A stretch of 64,000 bases of DNA from Synergistaceae bacterium UBA1037 (GTDB lineage Bacteria; Synergistota; Synergistia; Synergistales; Synergistaceae): contig DCEE01000017.1 in assembly GCA_002316795.1 (NCBI GenBank), positions 1,246 to 65,245 on the forward strand. The letters are read 5' to 3'. Of this stretch, positions 9,399 to 18,226 are shown piece by piece; positions within the stretch are counted from its first letter, which is position 1; every line of letters starts with the position of its first letter. The notes under the pieces are model-generated. The model had not been told where the DNA came from, ran no database searches, and was given only the letters and a program-made list of their open reading frames with translations. The position numbers and the translations under genes were made by a program.

Positions 9399-10511
9399 CT
9401 AAAATCTGCCCTCTCTCGATACTATAACAACGCTTTGTACAAGTGCCAGCGCGATCGCAACTGCGAGCAGCGAACTTCCTCCATAGCTGAAAAGGGGGAG
9501 AGGCAGCCCCGTGATGGGCAGCAGTCCCATGCTCATGCCGATGCTTTCTGTTATCTGAAACCAAATCCACGCCACTATTCCCGCAGCAAGCAGCTTTCCT
9601 CTCGTATCACGGGTATAGTATGCTGCGTTGAGCATCCTCAAAAGCAGCACGGTAAAAAGAAGCAGCACCACCGAACACCCTATGAAGCCGAATTCTTCCG
9701 AAAAAACACTGAATATAAAATCCGTGTGCGGTTCCGGCAAAAAATGGAGCTTGCCCTGTGTTCCGTGAAGGAATCCTTTTCCAAAGAGCCCCCCAGATCC
9801 GACCGCGATCCTTGACTGGATAACATTATACCCTGCTCCCTGAGGGTCAATGGTAGGATCCAGAAAGACCATAAGCCTCATCTTTTGGTAAGGCTTGAGG
9901 AACACCCAGGCCGCGGGAAGCATAGCCAGCATTGAGACTACTATGCCGGAAAGAAATTTGACCGGCGCACCTGCCGCTGTCAGTACCGCAAAGAGCATTA
10001 CCGAATAGACCAGAGAGCTTCCAAGGTCGGGCTGGAGAAGTATCAGTATTATCATCATCCCGGCGAGTCCCATGGCAGCAGATATGCCCTTGATGTCGGT
10101 CGGCGGCATCTTCGAGCATACCTGTGCCAGCACGAGTGCAAGTATCACCTTTCCTGTCTCGGACGGCTGAAAACGCATGACGCCTAAGTTGAACCAGCTT
10201 TGGGCTCCTTTAGTGGTATAGCCCACCGCAAGCAGAACAACAAGAAGGAATATCATAAGCAGGAAGAGCGGTCCTGCAAGATCAAGAAACTTCCGGTAAC
10301 CGATCCTCAATATCAGGATATATACGACAGCGCTTATGGACCCCCACATCAGCTGACGTACGGCATAAGAGGAGAAAGTGACGGCCTTGTTCGGGCTGGC
10401 ACTGTATATCGCGGCTATACCCAGAAAAAAGAGGGCTGTGGCTGCGATAAGCATTATCAGGTCAATGTTGGACCTGATATCTCTCCAGCTGCTGCCGCTC
10501 TTTTCAGCCAT
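9399..10511 (-). CDS. rodA: rod-shape peptidoglycan glycosyltransferase RodA
   Basis: 370-residue SEDS-family protein with about ten membrane helices. Signature segments are GAQSWFNLGVMRFQPSE, LLQPDLGSSLVY and, near the end, GLLPITGLPLPLFSYGGSS. SEDS proteins polymerise lipid II with a partner class B PBP, and the partner mrdA (PBP2) is encoded in the same run of genes. The start overlaps the minE stop by 8 bp. RodA rather than FtsW is favoured by the company of mreBCD and mrdA. Confidence 0.94.
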   Translation of the reverse strand: MAEKSGSSWRDIRSNIDLIMLIAATALFFLGIAAIYSASPNKAVTFSSYAVRQLMWGSISAVVYILILRIGYRKFLDLAGPLFLLMIFLLVVLLAVGYTTKGAQSWFNLGVMRFQPSETGKVILALVLAQVCSKMPPTDIKGISAAMGLAGMMIILILLQPDLGSSLVYSVMLFAVLTAAGAPVKFLSGIVVSMLAMLPAAWVFLKPYQKMRLMVFLDPTIDPQGAGYNVIQSRIAVGSGGLFGKGFLHGTQGKLHFLPEPHTDFIFSVFSEEFGFIGCSVVLLLFTVLLLRMLNAAYYTRDTRGKLLAAGIVAWIWFQITESIGMSMGLLPITGLPLPLFSYGGSSLLAVAIALALVQSVVIVSREGRF

Positions 10512-10785
10512 TCTTCTTCCTTCCCCTTACTTGCTTTTGAGAGCTCTTAAGCGGTATGTCAGCTACCAGTGCGACTGACCTGCTCCGCCTTTCAAGATTC
10601 ATTTTTATACCCGTTTCGTCGATCTCCAGGTATTTTTTCAGGAGACGTACCATGTCCACCTTAAGAGCCTCCAGTTTCTCGGGTGCAATGTCGTTGCGGT
10701 CGTGTATCAGGACAAGCTGGAGTCTCTCCTTCGCAACATCGCCGCTTTTTTCTCCCGGGAAGAGACGTGTTAGGAATTTAAACAT
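10504..10785 (-). CDS. minE: cell division topological specificity factor MinE
   Basis: 93 residues, normal for MinE. It has an N-terminal amphipathic segment (MFKFLTRLF), the MinD-contact stretch AKERLQLVLIHDRNDI and a C-terminal dimerisation domain. It stimulates the MinD ATPase and drives pole-to-pole oscillation of MinCD. It lies in the canonical min set in the order minC-minD-minE on the transcript, 12 bp after minD, and its stop overlaps rodA. Confidence 0.93.
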   Translation of the reverse strand: MFKFLTRLFPGEKSGDVAKERLQLVLIHDRNDIAPEKLEALKVDMVRLLKKYLEIDETGIKMNLERRSRSVALVADIPLKSSQKQVRGRKKNG

Positions 10786-10797
10786 CGCATTTGCCTC

Positions 10798-11595
10798 CTA
10801 GTTGCCGAAAATTCTTCTGAGGGAAGAGAAAAATCCCTTCTGATTGCCTGAAAGGTCCATAAAGGGAACTTCATTGCCGCAGATCCTCTTTGCTATGTTT
10901 AAAAAAGCCTTAGTTGCCAGAGAACCGTTCGAAAATGTCAGGGGTTCTCCCTTGTTGGAGGAAGTGACCACGCTTTCGTCATCAGGTACGGCGCCTATGA
11001 GGTCTACCGCGAGTATGTCAAGTACATCCTGGATGGCCAGCATCTCCCCCCGCTTTACCATCTCAGGTTTTATCCTGTTTATGATCAGGCTTATCGGGGC
11101 CTTCTCCATAGACTCCAGGAGTCCTATGATCCGGTCTGCATCCCTGACCGCCGAGACTTCGGGAGTAGTTACCACCAGTGCTTCGTCGGCACCTGCAGCA
11201 GCGTTCCTGAACCCTGCCTCTATGCCTGCCGGACTGTCGATGAGGACGAAATCAAACTCGTTTCTGAGCTGTCCGCATATTTCCAGCATCTGCTCCGATG
11301 ATACCGCATCCTTTGTTCTGGACTGCGCTGTCGGGATCATGTAGAGATTTTCCGTCCTCTTGTCCCTTATCATGGCCTGATTGAGCCTGCAGGTCCCCTC
11401 TATGACATCCACAAGGGTATATACTATCCTGTTTTCAAGGCCCATTATCACATCGAGGTTTCTGAGTCCAACATCCCCGTCTATAGCTACTACCCTGTAT
11501 CCCTCGTTTGCAAGAGCAACGGCGAGGTTTGCGGTCGTCGTCGTCTTTCCGACGCCGCCTTTGCCTGATGTTATGACTATTATCCTGCAGTCCAT
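10798..11595 (-). CDS. minD: septum site-determining ATPase MinD
   Basis: 265 residues. It has the deviant Walker A SGKGGVGKTTTTANLA (about 9-24), the conserved DGDVGLRNLD and LIDSPAGIE motifs, and a C-terminal amphipathic end (GFFSSLRRIFGN) fit for ATP-dependent membrane binding. It positions MinC at the membrane to block FtsZ rings away from midcell. It sits 12 bp after minC and 12 bp before minE. Confidence 0.96.
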   Translation of the reverse strand: MDCRIIVITSGKGGVGKTTTTANLAVALANEGYRVVAIDGDVGLRNLDVIMGLENRIVYTLVDVIEGTCRLNQAMIRDKRTENLYMIPTAQSRTKDAVSSEQMLEICGQLRNEFDFVLIDSPAGIEAGFRNAAAGADEALVVTTPEVSAVRDADRIIGLLESMEKAPISLIINRIKPEMVKRGEMLAIQDVLDILAVDLIGAVPDDESVVTSSNKGEPLTFSNGSLATKAFLNIAKRICGNEVPFMDLSGNQKGFFSSLRRIFGN

Positions 11596-11607
11596 TATTT
11601 CATCCCC

Positions 11608-12288
11608 CTATATCGCAGGCCACTCAGTGAGCAGCACTTCGTCCCTGTTTACGGTTATCACAACTGATTTTCCCCATATGTCCGAACTCTTGTCTATAAG
11701 TCCCACCTTGCGTCCTATCCTTACCTGCCCGGATTCGAACGATCTCGCTGAGACCGAGGCAGCCTCATCTCCCCTATAACCGGCATGAGCCAGCCCCTGA
11801 AGTTTTCCCAGAACAATGATGTGCCCTTCGGCTGATACCTCTGACCCGACGTTCACATGACCTGTGATGATCACATCTCCCTCGTGGACTATCTTCTGCC
11901 CTCCGCGGAGCGTCGATGTATATAACAGTGCCCCAGGTACCTTGCGGCCTGCAGATCTTTCCTGGCGCGGCCTTTTATTCGTCTCCCCGACTGTAAGGCC
12001 CAGCCGCGAAAGGGCCGATGATGTCTCAGGATCTGTTACAGCCCAGCTGATGACCGTACATCCCGTCGGCTCAATGAAGTATTTCCATATCTTGGCGACC
12101 AGCGCGGCACCGAAATTTCTGCCCTGAAGGTCCATCACAACACTGCTTCCGTCAAGCAATTTTTTTGCGTTTACTGTGAGCTCCTCAAATTCTTCAAGTA
12201 TCTTTTTTTCGCTGAGCTCTTCGGGGACTACGCATCGCAATATCCCCGTCTGTATACCCTTTAGATGGATCATCATTTCCCAATGCAC
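11608..12288 (-). CDS. minC: septum formation inhibitor MinC
   Basis: 226 residues. The N-terminal domain (about 1-110) antagonises FtsZ; the C-terminal part (about 120-220) is the beta-helical MinD-binding domain with GGQKIVHEGDVIITGHVNVGS-type repeats. The longest start is a GTG just after the mrdA stop; in-frame ATGs at 12276 and 12273 are alternatives with no clearly better ribosome site. It is the first of the three min genes. Confidence 0.92.
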   Translation of the reverse strand: MHWEMMIHLKGIQTGILRCVVPEELSEKKILEEFEELTVNAKKLLDGSSVVMDLQGRNFGAALVAKIWKYFIEPTGCTVISWAVTDPETSSALSRLGLTVGETNKRPRQERSAGRKVPGALLYTSTLRGGQKIVHEGDVIITGHVNVGSEVSAEGHIIVLGKLQGLAHAGYRGDEAASVSARSFESGQVRIGRKVGLIDKSSDIWGKSVVITVNRDEVLLTEWPAI

Positions 12289-12290
12289 CC

Positions 12291-14063
12291 CTATTCCGTT
12301 TTAGGCTTGACCGGGACCGGTTCAACATATTTATTTCCATTTATAAGAAAATTGAGCATCTTCCCTACTATCGGACCCGCGACCGCTCCTCCGCCCTTGC
12401 CTGCTTCAGCAATGACCACTACAGCATAACGGGGGGCATTAGCAGGGGCATACCCGGCAAACCAGGCATGGTCTTCACCGTGGGCATTCTGCGCCGTTCC
12501 CGTCTTGCCGGCGATCTGGATCCCAAATGAACTTGCCCGCCTTCCCGTACCGGTGCTCGTGACCTCAAGAAGACCTTCCTGCATTATCTTTATTATTTCA
12601 GGTGACACTTCAAGTTTCCTATATTCAGGAACAGCCTTCGAATTTATCCTTGGCTTGGGAAGCCTGCCTCCGTTGGCTATCGCCGCATAGGCTCTGAGCA
12701 GCTGGATCGGAGTCATAAGAACGTAACCCTGCCCTATCGAATAGTTCACGGTGTCCCCTCCGTACCAGTTCTCCTTTACCCTCTCCTTTTTCCATTCAGG
12801 CCCCGCAATAGTACCCGAAATTTCTCCGATAAGGTCTATTCCGGACTTCTCTCCTACACCGTACTTGGCTGCAGTCCTTATCAGCCTGTCTATGCCGAGC
12901 CATGTGGCTGTCTGGTAAAAGTAGACGTCACATGAATCCCTTAATGCCTTCATCACATTTTCCGTCCCGTGTCCCGATCTCTGCCAGCACCTGAACCGTC
13001 TGTCGCCAAGCTCAAAGTATCCCGGGCACCTGACCGTCGTGCTCGTAGTTGCCACCTTGTTCTCCAGTACGGATGAAGCCGTAACGATCTTAAACGTCGA
13101 AGCCGGGGGATAAGCGCCCGATATTGCCCTGTTCATCATGGGCCTCTCCTTGTGGTCGTTCAGGGCCGCCCACTCCTTGTTGGAGATGCCCCACGTGAAA
13201 GGGTTGGGATCGTAGCTGGGAGATGAATAAAGGCATTTTACTGAACCGTCGTTGACATCCATCGCTACGACCGCTCCCCGGAAGTTACCTATGAGTTCGG
13301 CTGCGTAACGCTGTGCGGCAAGGTCGATAGTGAGGACCGTGTCGCTTCCTCTTTGCGGGGGGCTGTAGGATATGTCCCTCAGTTTCCTTCCCCTGGCATC
13401 GACTTCGACTACCTCCTCACCCGGTAAACCCTGAAGGTCCTCGTCATACCAGGCTTCGATCCCGTTCTTGCCTATCATGTCGCCGCCTCGGTACAGGCTC
13501 TCCTTTTTTGCCTCAAGCTCATCCTTCGTTATTTCTGAGACATAACCGACCACGTGCGCGGTAAAATTCCCTGCCGGGTATGTCCTCTTCCATACGGGAG
13601 TCAGGAAGAGCGCTTCACTGAAATTCCTGTCTGTTATAAGTTCCGCGGCCTGTGCAAAGGTGAGGTTGGACGCCACGGTTATCGCCCTGTAGGGCGCGGA
13701 ATACTGTTTTTCGATCAGCTTTTTAAGTTCCTCTTCGTCTATCGGTATGCCGTTTCTCATCAGGACGGAGGAAACGAGCTTGAGGTTCCCCTCCTTCTGC
13801 AGGTCGACAGGATATCCGTTAACGCTGAAAGTCCTTACGTTCACCGCCAGAGGTGCGCCTTTTGAGTCTGTGATCGTACCCCTGGGCGGCGCCATCCTTA
13901 TTATCCTGAGCCTGTTTTGCGATGCAAGCCTGACGTACTCGTTCGCCTTGATCACCTGGAAGAAAAAAAGGCTCATAACAAGCAGCGCAACTGTTATCAA
14001 AATTACGAACTGGAGGAACCTTAACCTCCTGTCAATGCTGAAACGGGCCTGTCTGTCAGACAT
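12291..14063 (-). CDS. mrdA: penicillin-binding protein 2 (class B transpeptidase)
   Basis: 590 residues. It has one N-terminal membrane helix (about 15-36), a PBP dimerisation domain and a transpeptidase domain with the catalytic STFK at 322-325 (GAYPPASTFKIVTA), YSIGQG as the SxN-region motif and KTGTAQN near residue 510. It cross-links lateral-wall peptidoglycan together with RodA. The mreD end overlaps its start by 8 bp and minC follows after 2 bp. The beta-lactam-target family is beyond doubt; PBP2 rather than PBP3 is inferred from the mre/rodA context. Confidence 0.95.
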   Translation of the reverse strand: MSDRQARFSIDRRLRFLQFVILITVALLVMSLFFFQVIKANEYVRLASQNRLRIIRMAPPRGTITDSKGAPLAVNVRTFSVNGYPVDLQKEGNLKLVSSVLMRNGIPIDEEELKKLIEKQYSAPYRAITVASNLTFAQAAELITDRNFSEALFLTPVWKRTYPAGNFTAHVVGYVSEITKDELEAKKESLYRGGDMIGKNGIEAWYDEDLQGLPGEEVVEVDARGRKLRDISYSPPQRGSDTVLTIDLAAQRYAAELIGNFRGAVVAMDVNDGSVKCLYSSPSYDPNPFTWGISNKEWAALNDHKERPMMNRAISGAYPPASTFKIVTASSVLENKVATTSTTVRCPGYFELGDRRFRCWQRSGHGTENVMKALRDSCDVYFYQTATWLGIDRLIRTAAKYGVGEKSGIDLIGEISGTIAGPEWKKERVKENWYGGDTVNYSIGQGYVLMTPIQLLRAYAAIANGGRLPKPRINSKAVPEYRKLEVSPEIIKIMQEGLLEVTSTGTGRRASSFGIQIAGKTGTAQNAHGEDHAWFAGYAPANAPRYAVVVIAEAGKGGGAVAGPIVGKMLNFLINGNKYVEPVPVKPKTE

Positions 14064-14523
14064 TCCTCTCCGATACCTTCCAATAGATGAGCGCGAATAA
14101 TATCACAAGGGGCACCCCAAGAAGCTGCTGTACAAAAAACTGTCTTAGAGCCACCTGGCTCGACACTGTCCACAATGCAAAATGGACGGATCCCGAGAAA
14201 AGTACAGAGGCCAGTAGGATAATTGCAAAAAAGACCGATGTCCTCCCCTGTGCGGGAATTTTTTGCCATACCCAGCATGAGGCAGCCACAAGGCCTGCAT
14301 TGAGGGCAGCTGTGAGTCCGGGAAGGTTGGTCCACCTGAAATCCCATATCAGGCCTCCCGCAAAAGCCGCCCAGATAATGATGATCTGCCTCTCTTTCCT
14401 CGTCGCCGGCAAAAGAGACATCAACAGCAGCATCATAAGAAAAATATTGGGAACGATAAAAAACCCCATCAGAAAGACCTGGACAAAATCCTGTAAAAAC
14501 CAAATCACAATCAGCCAGGTCAT
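14056..14523 (-). CDS. mreD: rod shape-determining protein MreD
   Basis: 155-residue, very hydrophobic protein with about five membrane helices, of the size and placement expected for MreD: directly after mreC with a 4-bp ATGA overlap and before mrdA. The primary sequence is poorly conserved in this family, so context carries much of the assignment. It is part of the MreBCD-RodA-PBP2 elongation complex. Confidence 0.85.
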   Translation of the reverse strand: MTWLIVIWFLQDFVQVFLMGFFIVPNIFLMMLLLMSLLPATRKERQIIIIWAAFAGGLIWDFRWTNLPGLTAALNAGLVAASCWVWQKIPAQGRTSVFFAIILLASVLFSGSVHFALWTVSSQVALRQFFVQQLLGVPLVILFALIYWKVSERNV

Positions 14524-15305
14524 TCTTTCTTCTCCTCGCCCGTGTAGACTTCAACGCTGTAAAGTTGGGTAAGATGAGCGCCTGCCTGTATCATCACCGG
14601 CCTGAAACCGTCTTTGCTCTCCTTTGCACCTATTATCCTTCCTATGGGGATACCGGGAGGAACATGCTTGCCCATCAGGGATGTCGAGACTCCCATCCCC
14701 ACTTTAAGTCCCCTCTCCTCCGGGACATATAGAAGAGTGAGATTCCCCTTGTCATCGCCGTTTATTACCCCGAGATCGCGGGTCTCGTCAACTGCTGCCG
14801 CTATAAGGAATGAAGAAGATGTTATCATGTGCACCCATGAGTAGTTCGGGGCTACCCTTGTGACACGGCCGATCAGAAAACCCTCCGACGTTGCCGCCGC
14901 GCCCTCTTTGATGCCGTCCCTGCTGCCCTTATCTATCCTGAAACCCTGCCACCAGTCATCAGGATAACGGAGCGTGATCTTTGCGGTGATTTTGCCCTCT
15001 TTAAGAGGGGAAACTTTTATTCCGGCCTTTTGGAGTTCTTCCGACATGACCCTGTTGGCCAGTTCAAGCCTGGTCACCTTCTCCTGGAGGCTTGACCTCT
15101 CAAGTACCCAGTTACTGCTGTATTTAACTATATTCCTAAGCTCCATCGCGGGTTTTTCAGGATAGTAAAGTGCGTTGTTTACTCCGTCCACGAGAGTGAA
15201 ATGCAGTTCAGGAAAAGTTATCATTGCCCAAAGCACACAAAAACCAAGCAGCACAGATACTGCACCGTGCAGCCATGGCTTAAGCTCCCTGTCCAGAATA
15301 TTCAT
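14520..15305 (-). CDS. mreC: rod shape-determining protein MreC
   Basis: 261 residues. It has one N-terminal membrane helix (about 10-30), a short coiled coil (about 65-95, VLERSSLQEKVTRLELANRV) and a beta-rich periplasmic domain. The start ATG is preceded by GGAGGTG. It links cytoplasmic MreB filaments to PBP2 in the periplasm. It lies 46 bp after mreB and overlaps mreD by 4 bp. Confidence 0.92.
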   Translation of the reverse strand: MNILDRELKPWLHGAVSVLLGFCVLWAMITFPELHFTLVDGVNNALYYPEKPAMELRNIVKYSSNWVLERSSLQEKVTRLELANRVMSEELQKAGIKVSPLKEGKITAKITLRYPDDWWQGFRIDKGSRDGIKEGAAATSEGFLIGRVTRVAPNYSWVHMITSSSFLIAAAVDETRDLGVINGDDKGNLTLLYVPEERGLKVGMGVSTSLMGKHVPPGIPIGRIIGAKESKDGFRPVMIQAGAHLTQLYSVEVYTGEEKKE

Positions 15306-15351
15306 TCTGACAGCACCTCCAAAACTGCTTGAAAAGACAGTGCAATTTTGC

Positions 15352-16404
15352 TCAGCTGCCCTGTCTGTCTATCGTTATTGAAACCTTGGTCTTCTCCGTG
15401 GGTGTCTCCAGTATCTTCCCCAATCCAAGCGCCACAGAGAAAAGGGGCTGCTCAGCGACGTGGACGGGTACGTTGAGCGCATCTGAGAAACGGAGGCTCA
15501 GTCCTCTCAGGAGAGCGGTGCCCCCTGAAAGAACTATCCCCTGGTCCACTATATCCCTTACAAGCTCCGGAGGCGTCTGCTCCACAGCGGAGCGGATCGT
15601 GTCTTCAATTTGAGCAACGACAGGTTCCAGTGCCTCTCTTACCTCAACAGAGCTTAATGTGACCACCTTAGGAAGACCATCTACCAGGTCCCGCCCTTTG
15701 ACGTTCATCGTCAGTTCCTGTTCCATAGGGAGTGCTGAGCCGATCGCCATCTTTATCTCCTCAGCAGTACTCTCGCCTATGGCAAGGGTGTAATTCTGGC
15801 GCATCATAGATATTATTGCCTCATCGAGCGAGTTTCCGGCCACCCTAACTGCGTGGTTGACGACTATTCCGCCCAGGGATATAACCGCTACCTCGCAGGT
15901 CCCGCCGCCCATGTTGACAACGACGTTGCCCTGGGGTTCGTTTATGGCTATCCCTATGCCCACTGCAGCAGCAAGGGGCTCTTCTACAACTATCGCTTCC
16001 TTTGCTCCTGCAGCAAGTGTCACTTCAACGACAGCCCTCTTTTCCACCTCGGTCACACATGCGGGAACGCATACCGCAACTTTGGGGTATGAAAAGAGTT
16101 TCCCAGTTCCTGTCAGGTTTTTCATGTAATGCCTGATCATGTGCTCTGTCATCTCAAAGTCGGCGATGACTCCGTTGGCAAGGGGTCTGATGGTTTTGAT
16201 GCCTATCGGGGTACGCCCGATCATCTTTTTTGCATCCGTACCAAAGGCTATTATCTCTTTTTGGCCCTTTCTGTCGAGGTTCCTCACAGCAACGACTGAA
16301 GGCTCATTGACGACCACACCTTTGGACTTCATGAAAATGACCGTGTTTACTGTACCAATGTCTATACCAATTTCATAATTGAACAAGTTCGGTCTGAACT
16401 TCAA
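15352..16404 (-). CDS. mreB: actin-like cell-shape protein MreB
   Basis: Actin-fold ATPase that guides lateral-wall synthesis. It has the phosphate-1 motif IGIDIGTVNT, the adenosine-region VLSGGTALLRG and typical MreB segments such as PLANGVIADFEMTE. A start at TTG 16404 (protein KFRPNLFNYEIGID..., about 350 residues) is preferred because GGTGG lies 7 nt upstream and the product then has family length. GTG 16407 and ATG 16446 are in frame but the latter has no ribosome site. It is the first of the mreB-mreC-mreD-mrdA series. Confidence 0.94.
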   Translation of the reverse strand: MKFRPNLFNYEIGIDIGTVNTVIFMKSKGVVVNEPSVVAVRNLDRKGQKEIIAFGTDAKKMIGRTPIGIKTIRPLANGVIADFEMTEHMIRHYMKNLTGTGKLFSYPKVAVCVPACVTEVEKRAVVEVTLAAGAKEAIVVEEPLAAAVGIGIAINEPQGNVVVNMGGGTCEVAVISLGGIVVNHAVRVAGNSLDEAIISMMRQNYTLAIGESTAEEIKMAIGSALPMEQELTMNVKGRDLVDGLPKVVTLSSVEVREALEPVVAQIEDTIRSAVEQTPPELVRDIVDQGIVLSGGTALLRGLSLRFSDALNVPVHVAEQPLFSVALGLGKILETPTEKTKVSITIDRQGS

Positions 16405-16482
16405 CACCCTGCCACCTGCTTTCAAAAATTTCCCTGAAAAAAACATCCATGTATATTATCTCATTTAAAAGCGCGGACCGCA

Positions 16483-17133
16483 TCATGGAACTTGGGTAAG
16501 CCGCCCCCGCGCTGCAATGTAATGTCCCAAAAGCTCCACACCGAGAAAATCAAGACCCTTTCTAAGATGATCGGTTATGTTTATGTCTTCTCTGCTCGCA
16601 GAACAGCTTCCGTCAGGATGGTTATGGAGCAGTACGACGCCGTATGCATTTATTCTGACAGCCTTTCTGTAGAAAACAGGGATATCCAGATAGGCACCGC
16701 TCTGACCCCCGTAGGATATCTTCTCTTCTTCCAGCACCTTTCCTCCGGCATCCAGAAAGAGCGCCCAGATCATCTCCCTGTCACAGAAGCGGACCTCTTT
16801 CGCTATCATTTCCAGCCTTGTCTCCCACCGGTCCCGTTCTTTTCCTCCAAGGGAGGCGATCCTGTTGCCCAGTTCAATAACTGCTGCCACTGTTGCCACT
16901 TTTGATGAATTGAGACCTTTTTCAGTCATAAGCTCCCTGGCCCCCGCACGGCAAAGCCCCTCAAGTCCTCCCCAATCATTCAAAATCGAGGCGGAGAACT
17001 CAAGCACATCTTCTCCCTTTCTTCCTGTTCTCAGAAGTACAGCCAGGAGTTCAACCACAGAAAGAGAATTTGCTCCGTGGGCAAGAAGCTTCTCTCTCGG
17101 TCTCTCCTCTTCAGGCAGATCTTTAAGTTTCAT
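16483..17133 (-). CDS. radC: RadC family protein (JAB/MPN domain)
   Basis: 216 residues with an N-terminal helix-hairpin-helix region (about 10-85) and a C-terminal JAB1/MPN-like domain. Its metal site is LLHNHPDG followed by S..S..D (HNHPDGSCSASRED) and GHYIA near the end. Despite the name the family has no proven DNA-repair role; the fold suggests a metal-dependent hydrolase. It lies 6 bp after the MBL-fold gene and just upstream of mreB, a common radC-mreB pairing in bacteria. Confidence 0.93.
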   Translation of the reverse strand: MKLKDLPEEERPREKLLAHGANSLSVVELLAVLLRTGRKGEDVLEFSASILNDWGGLEGLCRAGARELMTEKGLNSSKVATVAAVIELGNRIASLGGKERDRWETRLEMIAKEVRFCDREMIWALFLDAGGKVLEEEKISYGGQSGAYLDIPVFYRKAVRINAYGVVLLHNHPDGSCSASREDINITDHLRKGLDFLGVELLGHYIAARGRLTQVP

Positions 17134-17139
17134 TCCGGC

Positions 17140-17769
17140 CTATCTCGGCCAGTATGGGTTGTAGAGTTTTTCAGCGCCTATCGTCGTCTCTGGCCCATGT
17201 CCGGGGAAGACTCTGATCTTCTCCGGCAGATCAGACAATTTTTTCAGCGAATCGATAAGCACGTCCTCATTTCCGCCGGGCAGATCGCTTCTTCCGATCG
17301 AGCGGGCAAATAGAGTGTCTCCGGATATCAGAACTTCCTCCTCACCCTCTGTGACATGGAGACAGATCCCACCCAACGTGTGTCCCGGCGTATGGATGAC
17401 TCTGACATTCATGTTGCCGACTTTCAGGATATCACCTTCACTCAGCTTTTTATCTGCTGAAGTCAGTTCTACAGAGGCACCCATGAAGGCAGAGAGGTTC
17501 CTGTTTGCGTCGACAAGACAGTCTGCATCTTCCGTATGTATCGCTATCCCGTTTTCAGAGAGGTTCCTGAGTTCAGATACGCCTCCTATATGGTCGCCGT
17601 GTCCGTGGGTCAGAATTATCCAGTGGAGCCTGATGTCGTTATCTCTGATATACTTCTCGACCTCAGCCGCAGGACCTCCGGGATCGACAACTATACCCTC
17701 GCCCCCTGCGTCGCTGATGACATAACAGTTTGTCCAAAGAGCCCCCAGGGCAAACCTTTTGATCTTCAT
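17140..17769 (-). CDS. MBL-fold metallo-hydrolase (glyoxalase II-like)
   Basis: 209 residues with the metallo-beta-lactamase metal motif THGHGDHIGG (His55, His57, Asp59, His60), then HTPGHTLGG, SGDTLFARSIGRSDLPGG and FPGHGPETT, which together hold two metal ions. The short form without the HAGH C-terminal domain matches small glyoxalase II-like thioesterases common in Firmicutes and Synergistota. Hydroxyacylglutathione hydrolase activity is not assured in an anaerobe. It sits between dtd and radC with gaps of only 6-7 bp. Confidence 0.9.
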   Translation of the reverse strand: MKIKRFALGALWTNCYVISDAGGEGIVVDPGGPAAEVEKYIRDNDIRLHWIILTHGHGDHIGGVSELRNLSENGIAIHTEDADCLVDANRNLSAFMGASVELTSADKKLSEGDILKVGNMNVRVIHTPGHTLGGICLHVTEGEEEVLISGDTLFARSIGRSDLPGGNEDVLIDSLKKLSDLPEKIRVFPGHGPETTIGAEKLYNPYWPR

Positions 17770-17776
17770 GCTTCAT

Positions 17777-18220
17777 TCACTCCCTGCTGTCTATCATCAG
17801 AGTAACGGGACCGTCATTGCATATCTCAACCTTCATCAGAGCCTGGAAAACTCCTGTGGCTGCAACTACTCCCCTTGACTCTATCTCTCCGACGAATTTT
17901 TCATACATCCTGTTGGCTTCAGTCGGTTCAGCGGCATTAGTCCAAGACGGCCGCCTGCCTCTTTTGCAGTCTCCGCACAGCGTAAACTGGGATACTATAA
18001 GTATCTCTCCCTTTTCGTCAATGACTGACCTGTTCATTTTACCTGACTCGTCATCGAATATCCTCAGATTAACAACTTTATCTGCAAGCCATGCGATGTC
18101 CTTTTGGGTATCACCCTCGGCAACACCCAAAAAGACGCACAGACCTTTCCCTATGCTCCCTGTCACATTGCCGCCGACAGTCACGCTTGCCCTGTCGACG
18201 CGCTGCAGCAGTGCCTTCAA
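17777..18220 (-). CDS. dtd: D-aminoacyl-tRNA deacylase
   Basis: 147 residues, exact family length, starting MKALLQRVDRASVTV. It carries the catalytic SQFTLCGD segment and the C-terminal NDGPVTLMIDS motif, which matches the Gly-cisPro-type chirality filter region (NxGPVT). It hydrolyses D-amino acids, and glycine, mischarged on tRNA. It lies 6 bp after rel, a partnership found in very many bacteria. Confidence 0.96.
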   Translation of the reverse strand: MKALLQRVDRASVTVGGNVTGSIGKGLCVFLGVAEGDTQKDIAWLADKVVNLRIFDDESGKMNRSVIDEKGEILIVSQFTLCGDCKRGRRPSWTNAAEPTEANRMYEKFVGEIESRGVVAATGVFQALMKVEICNDGPVTLMIDSRE

Positions 18221-18226
18221 ACATGA

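Noticed and set aside
14021-14554. 177-codon minus-strand frame overlapping mreD
   Set aside because: Same strand, other phase; mreD at 14056-14523 has the membrane helices and exact operon overlaps, this one has neither.
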